From positions 1 through 49,330 of the forward strand of contig CAMDSB010000006.1 of assembly GCA_945907105.1 (NCBI GenBank): 49,330 nt of DNA. The letters are read 5' to 3'. Below are positions 28,446 through 37,707 of this stretch, one piece after another (the first letter of the stretch is position 1; each line of letters starts with the position of its first letter). The notes below the pieces were generated by a model. The model saw nothing but the letters and a program-made list of their open reading frames with translations. It was not told the origin of the DNA and ran no database searches. This DNA comes from Rickettsia typhi. GTDB taxonomy: Bacteria > Pseudomonadota > Alphaproteobacteria > Rickettsiales > Rickettsiaceae. Position numbers and translations under genes: made by a program.

Positions 28446-28997
28446 ATGAATACACAATATTTCTTTGGTCCATTCCCAGCTTTAGATCTCGGTGAGATAG
28501 TGCTTCGTGAGATTTTAGCGACAGATGCCCAGGATTATCTTGATTATATGAATCGTGAGGAGATGGAAGGTTTTTTGACAAAAGAAAATAGACCACAAAC
28601 AATTGAAAAAGCCTTGGAGGAGGTTCAATATTGGGGTAGTTTATTTCCTTTGAAGCGCAGTGTTTACTGGGCTATCGCACTAAAAGAAACTAATAAAATG
28701 ATTGGTACCGCCGGTTTTAACCATATTTCCTTTGCTAATTCTAGAGCCGAAATTAGTTATGATCTAAGTCCTGATTATTGGGGCAAGGGGGTGATGCTCA
28801 GGGCGATTAAAGGCATATTGCATTTTGCTGATTTCGGTCTTGCATTGGTTAGGATTCAGGCAACAGTAATAACCGACAATGAGAAGTCAATTAAGGTGCT
28901 TGAAAGATGCGGTTTTGAAAAAGAAGGCTTCATGAAGAAATATGAAGTTGTAGAAGGAGAGCATAAGAACTATTATATGTTTGGTAGAGTTGTTTAG
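28446..28997 (+). CDS. GNAT family N-acetyltransferase (RimJ/RimL-like)
   Basis: A 183-residue acetyltransferase that moves an acetyl group from acetyl-CoA to an amine, possibly on a protein N-terminus. Family features are LGEIVLREILATDAQDYLDY, YWAIALKETNKMIGTAGFNH, and the acetyl-CoA-binding beta-strand/helix SYDLSPDYWGKGVMLRAI. The closing TDNEKSIKVLERCGFEKEGF is typical of the RimJ/RimL group. The target is unknown. It starts 2 bp after queC and closes the mraY-queE-queC run. Confidence 0.9.
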   Translation: MNTQYFFGPFPALDLGEIVLREILATDAQDYLDYMNREEMEGFLTKENRPQTIEKALEEVQYWGSLFPLKRSVYWAIALKETNKMIGTAGFNHISFANSRAEISYDLSPDYWGKGVMLRAIKGILHFADFGLALVRIQATVITDNEKSIKVLERCGFEKEGFMKKYEVVEGEHKNYYMFGRVV

Positions 28998-29069
28998 AAG
29001 AACCTGAGTTTGACCTAAGAAAGATAATAACTTAACTTAGGTACAAAATGTTTCCTTTTAGAGGTTATT

Positions 29070-29939
29070 ATGCGGTCGTGTATTTTTTTATCAATATTTA
29101 TTAGTTTGAATTTTTTTATAGAAACTGTGACCGCAAAAGTAATTAATACTGCTGACACGTCTTTAATCCGTCAGGAAGTTTTAAAATTGACAAAAGATGA
29201 TCTAGTAACTTTCGATGTAAAAGGTGTAATATTTTCTCCAAAGGATCAAATTCTTACCCATAAATTTGTACCTAAATACAAGGAATTTCTTAAGCAAATA
29301 GAACTTACAAAAGGAATAGAGGAAGCTAAAAGATTAGAGAAGATTGTTTTGCTGAACTATGAACCTAAGCTTGTAGATGAAAATATTCCTGAAATCATTA
29401 AAGTGATTCAGCATAATGGAACCAAGGTTATAGCTCTAACGGGCGGATATACTGGGGCAATTTCCTCAGTACAAAGTAAAGAAAATCTTAGAGTAGAGAC
29501 ATTAAAAAATTTCGGCATAGATTTTACGTCAAGCTTCTTGGTTACTGAGGTTAGTTTTGATGCTCTGATAAAAAAAGGCTTTAAGGCTCCGCTGCCTCTA
29601 TATAAAAATGGTGTATTATTTGCTTCAAGGTATCCCAAAGGCGTGGTTCTTAAAAGTTTTCTAGAGAAGGTTAAGTTTAAGCCGAAGAGGATCATTCACA
29701 TAGATAATAGTATCAAAAAGATTGATGATGTGGAAAGGTTCGCTGATGAAGCCGGAATTGATTACCTAGGTATACATTATACTAAAATACATGAGAATTA
29801 TTCGCAAGAACTCAATCAAGCAGTAGCTGGTAAAAAATTTGAGATTCTAGTTGAGAAAGATTTATGGATTTCAGATAAAGTTGCTCAATGTATGATTAAT
29901 ACCAAATATTCTATTGAAAAATGTAATAAAGAAATTTAG
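29070..29939 (+). CDS. DUF2608 family protein, secreted, HAD-like
   Basis: A 289-residue protein with an N-terminal signal peptide (about residues 1-22, IFLSIFISLNFFIETVTA). It resembles DUF2608 proteins, which are found mostly in intracellular bacteria such as Rickettsia, Legionella and Chlamydia and look like haloacid dehalogenase (HAD) phosphatases. HAD motif I would be FDVKGVIFSP. The nucleophile aspartate is present, but the second catalytic aspartate is replaced by lysine. Motif II could be VIALTGGYTG, and the C-terminal acidic motif is IIHIDNSIKKIDDVE. Catalytic activity is therefore doubtful. It stands alone, 72 bp after the GNAT gene. Confidence 0.75.
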   Translation: MRSCIFLSIFISLNFFIETVTAKVINTADTSLIRQEVLKLTKDDLVTFDVKGVIFSPKDQILTHKFVPKYKEFLKQIELTKGIEEAKRLEKIVLLNYEPKLVDENIPEIIKVIQHNGTKVIALTGGYTGAISSVQSKENLRVETLKNFGIDFTSSFLVTEVSFDALIKKGFKAPLPLYKNGVLFASRYPKGVVLKSFLEKVKFKPKRIIHIDNSIKKIDDVERFADEAGIDYLGIHYTKIHENYSQELNQAVAGKKFEILVEKDLWISDKVAQCMINTKYSIEKCNKEI

Positions 29940-30122
29940 TGGGTAGTATGGAGATATTTTTTACTTTAGTTCCTAAGCGATGAATGAGTCTCAAACTACA
30001 TAAATGGTGGTTATTTTTAATCTAAATAGCCTTGAAGTCCTTGTCAAAAGCAAGAATTATATCTACCCTGTTATATAAATTAAGCAAATTTGCTAGCGAA
30101 TTGAATAAAGAAAGAAGTTTTT

Positions 30123-30512
30123 ATGTCTAAAGACCCGGTCGTAATAAAAAATTCAAGGCCACTTTCGCCTCATTTAAGTATATATAAACCCCAGATAAGT
30201 TCTCTGTTATCTATCGGCCATCGTTTAAGTGGGGTAGGCTTATTTTTTGCCTTGGGTGGGTTTTGTTGGTGGTTTATATTTTGGGTATTTAGTAAATTCC
30301 AGCCATGTTATTTAGATTGTTTAAATAATTTCTCGGTAAAATTTATATTATTTCTAGCGAGTTATGGCTATTTTTATCATTTTTGTACAGGGATTAGGCA
30401 TCTCGTATGGGATGCTGGGTATGGCTTTTCGATTAAATCAATCAATTTGACTGGTTGGCTTGCTGTGATAGCATCGGTATGCTTGACAGTTATATATTGG
30501 CTATTTATGTGA
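30123..30512 (+). CDS. sdhC: Succinate dehydrogenase cytochrome b556 subunit
   Basis: A membrane anchor subunit of complex II that carries haem b and binds quinone. The 129-residue protein has three membrane spans. Its signatures are RPLSPHLSIYKPQ, SIGHRLSGVGLFFALGG and the haem-ligand region FCTGIRHLVWDAGYGF. It opens the sdhCDAB operon, with sdhD 11 bp downstream. Confidence 0.93.
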   Translation: MSKDPVVIKNSRPLSPHLSIYKPQISSLLSIGHRLSGVGLFFALGGFCWWFIFWVFSKFQPCYLDCLNNFSVKFILFLASYGYFYHFCTGIRHLVWDAGYGFSIKSINLTGWLAVIASVCLTVIYWLFM

Positions 30513-30523
30513 GGTTATGACTT

Positions 30524-30907
30524 ATGAAGAATAAATATAGATCTGATCTAGCTATAGCAAAAAATTTAGGTTCAGCCGGTTCGGGATCAGCGCATTGGTG
30601 GCATCAAAGAGTTACGGGCGGAGTACTTGCAATTGCAACTATTTGGTTAATTTGTTTTTCTTGGAATTTAAGTGGGTTAGAAGTAAGTGGAATAATTGAA
30701 GTTGTAAAAAAACCTTACAACATAGTTATGCTTGCATTCTTTACTATTACTGGGTTTTATCATGCAGCCCTAGGAATGCGTGTCATACTTGAAGATTATA
30801 TTCATTGTAGAGCAATCCGGCTGGTATGGGTTCTATTGGTACAAATTTTCTCTATAGTAACGATCATCAGCTTTATTATGGCTGTTCTGCATGTAATGAA
30901 TTTATAA
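30524..30907 (+). CDS. sdhD: Succinate dehydrogenase hydrophobic anchor subunit
   Basis: The second membrane anchor of complex II. The 127-residue protein has three spans and the features GSAHWWHQRVTGGVLAIATIW and FYHAALGMRVILEDYIH, which hold a conserved histidine and the quinone-site residues. It begins 11 bp after sdhC and is followed 12 bp later by sdhA. Confidence 0.92.
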   Translation: MKNKYRSDLAIAKNLGSAGSGSAHWWHQRVTGGVLAIATIWLICFSWNLSGLEVSGIIEVVKKPYNIVMLAFFTITGFYHAALGMRVILEDYIHCRAIRLVWVLLVQIFSIVTIISFIMAVLHVMNL

Positions 30908-30919
30908 CGGAATCTTAAT

Positions 30920-32707
30920 ATGGCGCACGAGTATAATATAATTAACCATGAATTCGATGTAGTAGTAGTTGGAGCCGGCGGGGCAGGGCTGCGAGCTACA
31001 TTTGGCATGGCAGAAGCTGGTCTTAGTACCGCTTGTATTAGTAAGGTATTTCCGACTAGAAGTCATACAGTAGCTGCCCAAGGAGGTATAAGTGCAGCTC
31101 TTGGAAATATGGGCGCAGATGATTGGCGTTGGCATATGTATGATACCGTCAAGGGATCAGATTGGTTGGGAGATCAAGATGCTATTACTTATATGTGTAA
31201 GCATGCCGCGGAAAGTGTTATTGAGCTAGAGCACTATGGAGTGCCGTTTTCCAGGACTAAAGAAGGTAAAATTTATCAACGTCCTTTTGGGGGGATGACT
31301 ACTGAGTATGGAAAGGGAAAACCTGCACAAAGGACTTGCGCGGCTGCCGATAGGACAGGACATGCAATATTACACACTCTTTATCAGCAAGCCTTAAAAC
31401 ATCAGGCTCAATTCTTTATTGAGTACTTCGCTACTGATCTAATTATGGAAAATGGCGAGTGTAAAGGAGTGATAGCTTGGAATCTTGATGATGGATCACT
31501 ACATATTTTTAGAGGGCACATGGTGGTGCTTGCAACGGGGGGGTATGGAAGAGCATATTTTTCTGCTACATCAGCTCATACTTGTACTGGTGACGGGGGC
31601 GGTATGTGCATACGTGCAGGTATCCCTATGCAGGATATGGAATTTGTTCAGTTCCATCCAACGGGAATTTACGGAGCTGGCTGCTTAATAACAGAAGGGG
31701 CTAGGGGTGAGGGTGGTTATTTAGTTAATTCAGAGGGGGAGCGTTTTATGGAAAGATATGCTCCATCAGCAAAAGATCTCGCTTCAAGAGATGTTGTTTC
31801 CCGCTCAATGACTATGGAAATAAGAGAAGGCAGGGGTGTTGGTCCGAATAAAGATCATGTATATTTACATTTAAACCACTTGCCCCCAGAAGTTCTAGAA
31901 AAAAGGCTTCCAGGTATCTCTGAGACAGCAAAGATTTTTTCTGGCGTTGACGTAACCAAAGAACCAATACCAGTAATTCCAACTGTGCATTATAATATGG
32001 GTGGTATTCCAACAAATTATCACACAGAAGTTATTACCTTAAAAAAAGGCAAGCAGGAAGTTGTACCTGGTCTGATGGCTATTGGAGAGGCTGGCTGTGT
32101 TTCAGTGCATGGAGCAAATCGGCTTGGTTCTAATTCACTTCTTGATCTTGTTGTCTTTGGCAGAGCAGCTGCTCATCGTGCGGCTGATATTGTTAATAAG
32201 GAAGCTCCGCATTCCAAATTAAAAAGTGATACTTTAACTCCCCTTTTGGATAGATTTGACAATATAAGGGCTGCTAAAGGAAAAATTTCAGTTGCAGATC
32301 TAAGGCTTAAAATGCAAAAAGCAATGCAGAATCACGCGGCTGTATTTAGGACAGAAGAAACTCTAGAGGAAGGTAAGAAGCTTATTGACTCTATTCGAAA
32401 AGAATATCAAGATATTAGTATTAAGGATCGTTCAATGATTTGGAATAGCGATCTTGTAGAAGCCCTAGAATTATCAAATTTATTAGATCAGGCTGTATTG
32501 ACCATGCATGCCGCTGCTAATAGGAAAGAGAGTAGGGGCGCACATGCAAGAGAAGATTATCCTGAAAGGGACGACAAAAATTGGATGAAGCATACGATGT
32601 TATGGCTTGATAAGCAAGGCCTGGTAAAAATAGACTATAAACCAGTAACACTTGAAACTAATTCCGATGAAGTTGAAACCGTGCAGCCTGTTAAAAGGGT
32701 GTATTAA
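30920..32707 (+). CDS. sdhA: Succinate dehydrogenase flavoprotein subunit
   Basis: The catalytic subunit of complex II, oxidising succinate to fumarate on the cytoplasmic face. The 595-residue protein has the FAD-binding [20 protein letters not shown] and the covalent flavin histidine in [17 protein letters not shown]. It also has the substrate-site [20 protein letters not shown] and [19 protein letters not shown]. The C-terminal [18 protein letters not shown] is also typical. All key residues are present. sdhB follows 43 bp later. Confidence 0.98.
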   Translation: MAHEYNIINHEFDVVVVGAGGAGLRATFGMAEAGLSTACISKVFPTRSHTVAAQGGISAALGNMGADDWRWHMYDTVKGSDWLGDQDAITYMCKHAAESVIELEHYGVPFSRTKEGKIYQRPFGGMTTEYGKGKPAQRTCAAADRTGHAILHTLYQQALKHQAQFFIEYFATDLIMENGECKGVIAWNLDDGSLHIFRGHMVVLATGGYGRAYFSATSAHTCTGDGGGMCIRAGIPMQDMEFVQFHPTGIYGAGCLITEGARGEGGYLVNSEGERFMERYAPSAKDLASRDVVSRSMTMEIREGRGVGPNKDHVYLHLNHLPPEVLEKRLPGISETAKIFSGVDVTKEPIPVIPTVHYNMGGIPTNYHTEVITLKKGKQEVVPGLMAIGEAGCVSVHGANRLGSNSLLDLVVFGRAAAHRAADIVNKEAPHSKLKSDTLTPLLDRFDNIRAAKGKISVADLRLKMQKAMQNHAAVFRTEETLEEGKKLIDSIRKEYQDISIKDRSMIWNSDLVEALELSNLLDQAVLTMHAAANRKESRGAHAREDYPERDDKNWMKHTMLWLDKQGLVKIDYKPVTLETNSDEVETVQPVKRVY

Positions 32708-32750
32708 TAATGGTAACGGGTTTCTTTGGACTAATATTTAAGAGGAGAGT

Positions 32751-33536
32751 ATGGCTGATTTAAGATTGCCTCCAAATTCAAGAGTTCTTGAGGGTAAGGT
32801 TCACGTTAGCCAGGAGTCAGGAGAGTCTCCTAAAAAACTGGTAATTTATCGCTATGATCCTGATTCAGGAGAAAACCCAAGAGTAGATACTTATGAAATT
32901 CATCAAGATAAATGCGGTCCCATGGTTCTTGATGCTCTTATAAAGATAAAGAATGAATTAGACTCGACACTAACTTTCAGGCGCTCTTGTAGGGAAGGTA
33001 TTTGTGGTAGCTGTGCCATGAATATTGACGGAACAAATACATTAGCTTGTACAAAATCTATAGATGATATTGTTGGTGATATTAAAATTTATCCTCTTCC
33101 ACATATGAAGGTTATAAAAGATCTTATCCCAGACATGAGTCATTTTTATGCTCAATATGCTTCAATTGAGCCTTGGATTAAGTCCGACACGCCCGTTTCA
33201 AAAGATAGAGAAAGACTGCAATCGGAAGAAGATCGTGAAAAATTAGATGGGCTTTATGAGTGCATACTTTGTGCATGTTGCTCTACTTCGTGTCCAAGTT
33301 ATTGGTGGAATGGTGACAAGTATTTAGGTCCAGCGATATTATTGCAGGCATATAGATGGCTTGCTGACTCAAGAGATGAAGCTGATGGTGATAGGCTACA
33401 TCAACTTGAGGATCCATTTAAGCTTTATCGATGCCATACTATTATGAACTGTACCAAGACTTGTCCCAAGGGGTTGAATCCAGCAAAAGCTATTGCTGAA
33501 ATCAAGAAAAAAATGATAGAAAGAGAAGGAATATAG
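32751..33536 (+). CDS. sdhB: Succinate dehydrogenase iron-sulfur subunit
   Basis: Carries electrons from SdhA to quinone through three clusters. The 261-residue protein has the 2Fe-2S ligands in [16 protein letters not shown] with a later TLAC. The 4Fe-4S and 3Fe-4S ligands lie in [17 protein letters not shown] and [24 protein letters not shown] ribosome binding site precedes the ATG. It completes sdhCDAB; a small membrane protein gene starts 9 bp after it. Confidence 0.97.
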   Translation: MADLRLPPNSRVLEGKVHVSQESGESPKKLVIYRYDPDSGENPRVDTYEIHQDKCGPMVLDALIKIKNELDSTLTFRRSCREGICGSCAMNIDGTNTLACTKSIDDIVGDIKIYPLPHMKVIKDLIPDMSHFYAQYASIEPWIKSDTPVSKDRERLQSEEDREKLDGLYECILCACCSTSCPSYWWNGDKYLGPAILLQAYRWLADSRDEADGDRLHQLEDPFKLYRCHTIMNCTKTCPKGLNPAKAIAEIKKKMIEREGI

Positions 33537-33545
33537 ATTAGTTTT

Positions 33546-33866
33546 ATGACAAACAAAAGATTATTTTTTAAGAAGCTATGTATGATCCTTTATGTTGTTT
33601 TGTTACCAATGGGGAATTGTTTTGCCTACGGTGACAATAACCGGCCAATAATTTCTTATTTTGTTAATAATGTATTTTTTAACATTATTGCAAGCGGAGG
33701 GTATTACAGCCTTGGAGGAGCAGTAATATTAAGTATAGCAGCCTGGAGATTTAAAAAATTTAGAGAAGCTTTGCTTAGTGTATTAATGGCAATAATGGGT
33801 ATTGTTCTTTTGGTATTTGTTTACCAAGCATTAGAAGATTTTGATTGGCTACCTGCTGTAAATTGA
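33546..33866 (+). CDS. Small membrane protein with signal peptide
   Basis: A 106-residue protein with a probable signal peptide (about residues 1-27, ending NCFA). Two hydrophobic segments follow, about 53-66 (YYSLGGAVILSIAAW) and 75-95 (LLSVLMAIMGIVLLVFVYQA), split by a short basic loop (RFKKFRE). This layout is like that of VirB2/TrbC pilins of type IV secretion systems, but I see no clear sequence match, so the family is left open. It starts 9 bp after sdhB and may be co-transcribed with it. Confidence 0.65.
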   Translation: MTNKRLFFKKLCMILYVVLLPMGNCFAYGDNNRPIISYFVNNVFFNIIASGGYYSLGGAVILSIAAWRFKKFREALLSVLMAIMGIVLLVFVYQALEDFDWLPAVN

Positions 33867-34112
33867 GAAAATACCCTAAAGCTAACTAAATCGGTTCAGC
33901 CTCTCATTTTAAATAATTCAATAATTTATATTTAATATTCCTAAGAATCATGAAATTCTTTTTGGGTGACCACGCAGGAGGACGATTCGTAACACTAATA
34001 AAAATAAAGTATCTTACAAAAAATTAATAATAACTTAACTTTAATTCTCTAATCTTAAGTTAAGGGGTATGCAAATACTTACTTATTGGTAAACCTAAAA
34101 ATGAGGGCTATT

Positions 34113-34361
34113 ATGAGTCTAACTAAATTTAACATAATTAAGTCTAGAGATGCTTTAGGAAGCAACTCACTAAAAGAGCAAACGAAAGAAAAGCAGGAAC
34201 ACCATGATCAGAAAAAGCATAATGTTTTAAAAGTTATTTTTGAGCAGTCTGATTATTTTTGGCAGGATACTGGCTTTTCTAGCCAAACAGAATTATTAGG
34301 GTATTTTCTGGACCCTAAATTAGTTCATTTAGGAGATGTGGATGGATTCGACTTTACATAA
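34113..34361 (+). CDS. Hypothetical protein, 82 aa
   Basis: I do not recognise this family. The frame is open from a TTG at 34086 through ATGs at 34101 and 34113. The ATG at 34113 is preferred because a GAGGG lies about seven bases upstream. The product is polar. Its N-terminal half is basic and rich in lysine, glutamine and histidine (EQTKEKQEHHDQKKH), and the C-terminal half is acidic and aromatic (FEQSDYFWQDTGF), ending GDVDGFDFT. No signal or membrane segment is seen. A 13-bp hairpin follows, supporting a real, separately transcribed gene. Confidence 0.55.
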   Translation: MSLTKFNIIKSRDALGSNSLKEQTKEKQEHHDQKKHNVLKVIFEQSDYFWQDTGFSSQTELLGYFLDPKLVHLGDVDGFDFT

Positions 34362-34386
34362 ATTTAAGTGGTGCCTTAAATCAGGT

Positions 34387-34424
34387 ACGCAGATTCAGTG
34401 GAATACACTAAACTGAATCTGCGT
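34387..34424. terminator. Bidirectional terminator hairpin
   Basis: ACGCAGATTCAGT (34387-34399) and ACTGAATCTGCGT (34412-34424) form a perfect 13-bp stem with a 12-nt loop. It lies between the convergent 82-aa gene and the DUF2610 gene. Confidence 0.75.
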
Positions 34425-34436
34425 CAACAACATTAT

Positions 34437-34871
34437 TTATATTTTTGGTGGTTCTTCTTCACTCTTTGGTTCTTCGACTATCTCCTCTTCGACATGATCA
34501 GTAATTTCTTGATCCTGTTCTTCGACTATCTCCTCTTCAACTAGCTCTTCTTCAACATGATCCGTAACTTCATTCTCTGGCTCCTCGACTGCCGATCCAC
34601 CAGAAGCAGACTCAAGTTCTGACTGCTGTTTTTCAGTTCCAAGAGCATAAACACATAGATCTTCAAGTGCTACACCATTTTTCTTTGCTAATTCTTGGAG
34701 TTGTGTAACCGCTTCCATTACTTCTCCAGGTATCATTCCACCACGAGCTTTAGAAAGCCAATCCGCTTGAAAATGAAGAGGATGATGACCTTCTTCTGGC
34801 TTACCGATAAATATTGCGAAGGGAGACATTTGTCCTCCAAAGTCACAATTTATTGTAAATTTTTTAGTCAC
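34437..34871 (-). CDS. DUF2610 family protein with acidic repeat tail
   Basis: A 144-residue protein. Residues 1 to about 82 match DUF2610, a small domain known almost only from Rickettsiales ([45 protein letters not shown]). The function of the domain is unknown. After it comes a very acidic tail of about 60 residues in which a [17 protein letters not shown] unit recurs as [12 protein letters not shown]. The tail is not part of the usual domain and looks like a recent internal duplication. No signal peptide is seen. The gene is single and ends at a strong shared hairpin. Confidence 0.85.
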   Translation of the reverse strand: MTKKFTINCDFGGQMSPFAIFIGKPEEGHHPLHFQADWLSKARGGMIPGEVMEAVTQLQELAKKNGVALEDLCVYALGTEKQQSELESASGGSAVEEPENEVTDHVEEELVEEEIVEEQDQEITDHVEEEIVEEPKSEEEPPKI

Positions 34872-34963
34872 GTACTTCCTCCATTCAAAAACTACTTAAT
34901 AGTTCATGATAGGCACTAAATGCGGAAAATGAAAAAGAATTATATAAAACAACTTATACTTTG

Positions 34964-35710
34964 CTAGATAATATGTTTTATTTTCTCATGAAGCTTGAAA
35001 TTAGACGCGATAATTTTGTGGCCATGTTTATGAAAAACGCCACCAGCTTCAGCGATGAATAATTCAATACCCATTAGTGATATTTCTCCAGGTTCAACGA
35101 TAATCACGTCAATTTTCCCGGATACCAGCAGTGCTAAAGAATACGTGTATGATTCAAATACCCTTAAATTACTAAATGTATCTAGGATATCTTTTAGAAA
35201 ATTAGAACTTGTAGAAACTATAGCCTCTTCGATATTTTCAGTTCCAGATACTCTAACACGGGTTGCACCAGGAAAGTTAAACGAATTTCTTTCCAGCCAA
35301 ACTCCTTTCCCTTTTTCTGTAAAATATATTTCTCCGAGAACAGGAAAATTAATGACTGATTTTTCAGTAATAATTTGGCCATTCTTGTTTGTTAGGATTG
35401 TAACCATAATTCCAAAAAATGGTAACGACCTTGTAAGATTTGTAAATCCATCAAGTACCTCTACCAGGGCTGCTTTACCAACAAACCTAGAGGCCGATAC
35501 TTCTTTACTATCAAAAATAATTGTATGAAAATATTTTCCTAGTCTTTCTTGCAAAATTTGCAACATCTTTGTACATGATTTTTGACCAAAGCTTGAAGCA
35601 CTAGCGCTTTTAGTAGAAGATTGTAAGTTTTCCAACTCAAAATAATCTCTAAGTAAGAATTTTGATGCTTGTCTTGTTGCATCAACAACTAAACCAACTT
35701 CTCCTTCCAT
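34964..35710 (-). CDS. Inositol monophosphatase-like (SuhB-related) protein, degenerate active site
   Basis: A 248-residue protein related to the inositol monophosphatase/SuhB family. The family motif DPIDGTxNF appears as EVLDGFTNL, and the second motif WDxAAG...EAGG as PGEISLMG...AEAGG. The metal-binding EEG motif near residue 70 is not recognisable (FDSKEVSAS there). Several metal-binding residues are therefore lost and phosphatase activity is unlikely. A scaffold or RNA-binding role like that of E. coli SuhB is possible but unproven. Its ATG overlaps the efp stop (TAATG at 35710), so the two proteins are translationally coupled. Confidence 0.75.
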   Translation of the reverse strand: MEGEVGLVVDATRQASKFLLRDYFELENLQSSTKSASASSFGQKSCTKMLQILQERLGKYFHTIIFDSKEVSASRFVGKAALVEVLDGFTNLTRSLPFFGIMVTILTNKNGQIITEKSVINFPVLGEIYFTEKGKGVWLERNSFNFPGATRVRVSGTENIEEAIVSTSSNFLKDILDTFSNLRVFESYTYSLALLVSGKIDVIIVEPGEISLMGIELFIAEAGGVFHKHGHKIIASNFKLHEKIKHII

Positions 35711-36276
35711 TACTTCGACCTTTCAACAAAAGTTAAATCTTCTGTCTTAACAACTATTTTTTCCCCAGTTACTAGGTAGGGAGGCACCATTACACGCAGT
35801 CCATTCGTCAACGTTGCCGGTTTATAGGAAGATGTAACAGTTGAGCCTTTGATCACAGGGTCAGTTTGCGCTACTTCCACCACTACTGTTTGAGGTAATC
35901 TTATATTCAGCGCTTTGTCCTGATAAAACTCGACAGTGACTACCATACCGTCAGTAAGAAATGGGAACTTATCCCCAAGCATTTCCTTATTTAGTAGAAG
36001 CTGTTCAAATGACTCGGGATCCATCAATACCAACTTAGCATCTTCCATATACAAAAATTGCATCTCTTTAAATTCAAGAAATGCTCTCTCAACATTTTCT
36101 ACCGAACTGAATCTTTGATTAAGTTTGTTGCCAGTACGTAGATTTTTCATTTCCACTTGTACATATGCGCCACCTTTTCCAGGTTTAGTGTGCTCAGGGG
36201 TTTTGGCTACCATCCACAACTCACCTTCGTAATCAAGTATATTACCCGCTTTAATGTCGTTTGCAGAAATTCTCAT
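35710..36276 (-). CDS. efp: Elongation factor P
   Basis: EF-P relieves ribosomes stalled at polyproline stretches. The 188-residue protein has the N-terminal KOW-like domain with the loop [17 protein letters not shown], whose lysine is the residue modified in many bacteria. Two OB domains follow, with [23 protein letters not shown] strands and [15 protein letters not shown]. It overlaps the SuhB-like gene downstream and follows secF by 4 bp, so secF, efp and the SuhB-like gene appear to be one operon. Confidence 0.97.
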   Translation of the reverse strand: MRISANDIKAGNILDYEGELWMVAKTPEHTKPGKGGAYVQVEMKNLRTGNKLNQRFSSVENVERAFLEFKEMQFLYMEDAKLVLMDPESFEQLLLNKEMLGDKFPFLTDGMVVTVEFYQDKALNIRLPQTVVVEVAQTDPVIKGSTVTSSYKPATLTNGLRVMVPPYLVTGEKIVVKTEDLTFVERSK

Positions 36277-36280
36277 AAAA

Positions 36281-37192
36281 TCACTCTTTAATATTTTTTA
36301 AATTAAATAAAGTCAAAATTGGTGCTGAAATGAATATAGAAGAACATGTACCAACAAATATCCCAAAAAATACCAATATACTGAAGCTTTTTATCGCTTC
36401 GCCGCCAAGCAAAATCAATGCTAAGTTTGCAAGTAGTGTAGTTAGTACTGTAATTGTAGTTCTAGAAAGAGTTTCATTTATACTTGTGTTGATTATTTCG
36501 TCTATTCCTTTCTTACTGAATTTGCGTAAATTGTCCCTAATTCTATCATATATAACAACTGAGTCATTTACTGAATATCCTATTATTGTTAGAATTGCTG
36601 CAATTGTGCTCAAATTAAAGTCATACTTAGTAACGCTCATAAAACCCAGGCTAATTATTACATCATGAACTAATGCAATCAATACGCCAATACCAAATTG
36701 CCACTCAAATCTAACCCAGATATAAAGCATTATTGCTATAAAAGATAGAACCATCGCCATTGCACCAGACAAAATCATCTGTTGCCCTACTTGTGGACCA
36801 ACAAAGTCAACTTTCCGATAATCAAATTTATAAGAAAAATTTTCTTCAAGGGATTTTTTTATGAGCGAGATATTTTGCATCAAATTTTCTTCGCTGCTTA
36901 CCCCAACCCTGATCGATAAATCATGAGAAGTGCCAAAATTTTGTAACACAACTTCACCAATTCCCAAGTTTCCTAGGACTTCCCTCATTTTAGGAAGATC
37001 CGGTTCTTCACTAGCCCGAACTTCCATGCTAATACCGCCGACAAAATCTATTCCGAAATTGAACTTAAAAACACTTATCCAAGAAATGCTAAAAACTATC
37101 AAAAATATTGATAGCCCATAAGTTATCTTATTCATAGCCAAGAAATTGATTTTTGGAGATTCGGGTATAAACCTAAGTGGAAATAATTGCAT
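36281..37192 (-). CDS. secF: Protein translocase subunit SecF
   Basis: SecF works with SecD to pull secreted proteins through SecYEG using the proton gradient. The 303-residue protein has six membrane spans. Family motifs are [56 protein letters not shown] and [20 protein letters not shown]. secD is not adjacent. efp follows after 4 bp. Upstream lies a 515-bp gene-free region that should contain its promoter. Confidence 0.96.
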   Translation of the reverse strand: MQLFPLRFIPESPKINFLAMNKITYGLSIFLIVFSISWISVFKFNFGIDFVGGISMEVRASEEPDLPKMREVLGNLGIGEVVLQNFGTSHDLSIRVGVSSEENLMQNISLIKKSLEENFSYKFDYRKVDFVGPQVGQQMILSGAMAMVLSFIAIMLYIWVRFEWQFGIGVLIALVHDVIISLGFMSVTKYDFNLSTIAAILTIIGYSVNDSVVIYDRIRDNLRKFSKKGIDEIINTSINETLSRTTITVLTTLLANLALILLGGEAIKSFSILVFFGIFVGTCSSIFISAPILTLFNLKNIKE

Positions 37193-37707
37193 TTGTTTAA
37201 ACTATTACTAAAATTCTCATAAAGCGAAAATTGATGTTGGCCATTCTACATTACGACAAATAACAAATCCAGAAAATAATATCGTTAGCGTAGCTTAAAT
37301 CAAACAAATGAATTTTTGATTGCTCGACTTAGAAAGCTTATTTATGTAATTATAAACTAGAAAATTAGGGATATAGAGATTTAGGCTGCCCAACAATGCC
37401 GAATAAAGGGGCATATTCATAATTCATGAATTGCTACGATTTTAACCAATTTATCTGTAAAATTTGGCAAAATTCTCTAAATATTTAGCTTTTCTGCCAC
37501 CCTATAAATTGACCTTAATAGCAAAAATAATGTAACATCACTGAGATTTTTAATCATTGTTTTAGGGCTTCATTTTGGTGAAATCATCGATTAAGGAACA
37601 CGAACATGTATTACATGTGGTCAATTTGTAATTTGTTCGTGCTCCTAACCATTTCATAAAAAACCTGAAAAGCTTTTTATTTTAAAATAAAGTTACGTAG
37701 GTTTAAC
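37193..37707. other. Gene-free region with one copy of a dispersed repeat
   Basis: 515 bp between secF and the glycine-repeat gene, both on the minus strand. No coding sequence is visible. It contains the first copy of an 89-bp repeat (37294-37382). The rest is AT-rich and unassigned. Confidence 0.5.
37294..37382. repeat. 89-bp dispersed repeat, copy 1
   Basis: Aligns without gaps to 39052-39140 in the same orientation, with 9 differences in 89 positions by eye (about 90% identity). It begins CTTAAATCAAACA and ends AGATTT. It is non-coding in all frames, since stops are frequent. Similarity stops sharply at both ends. Confidence 0.85.
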
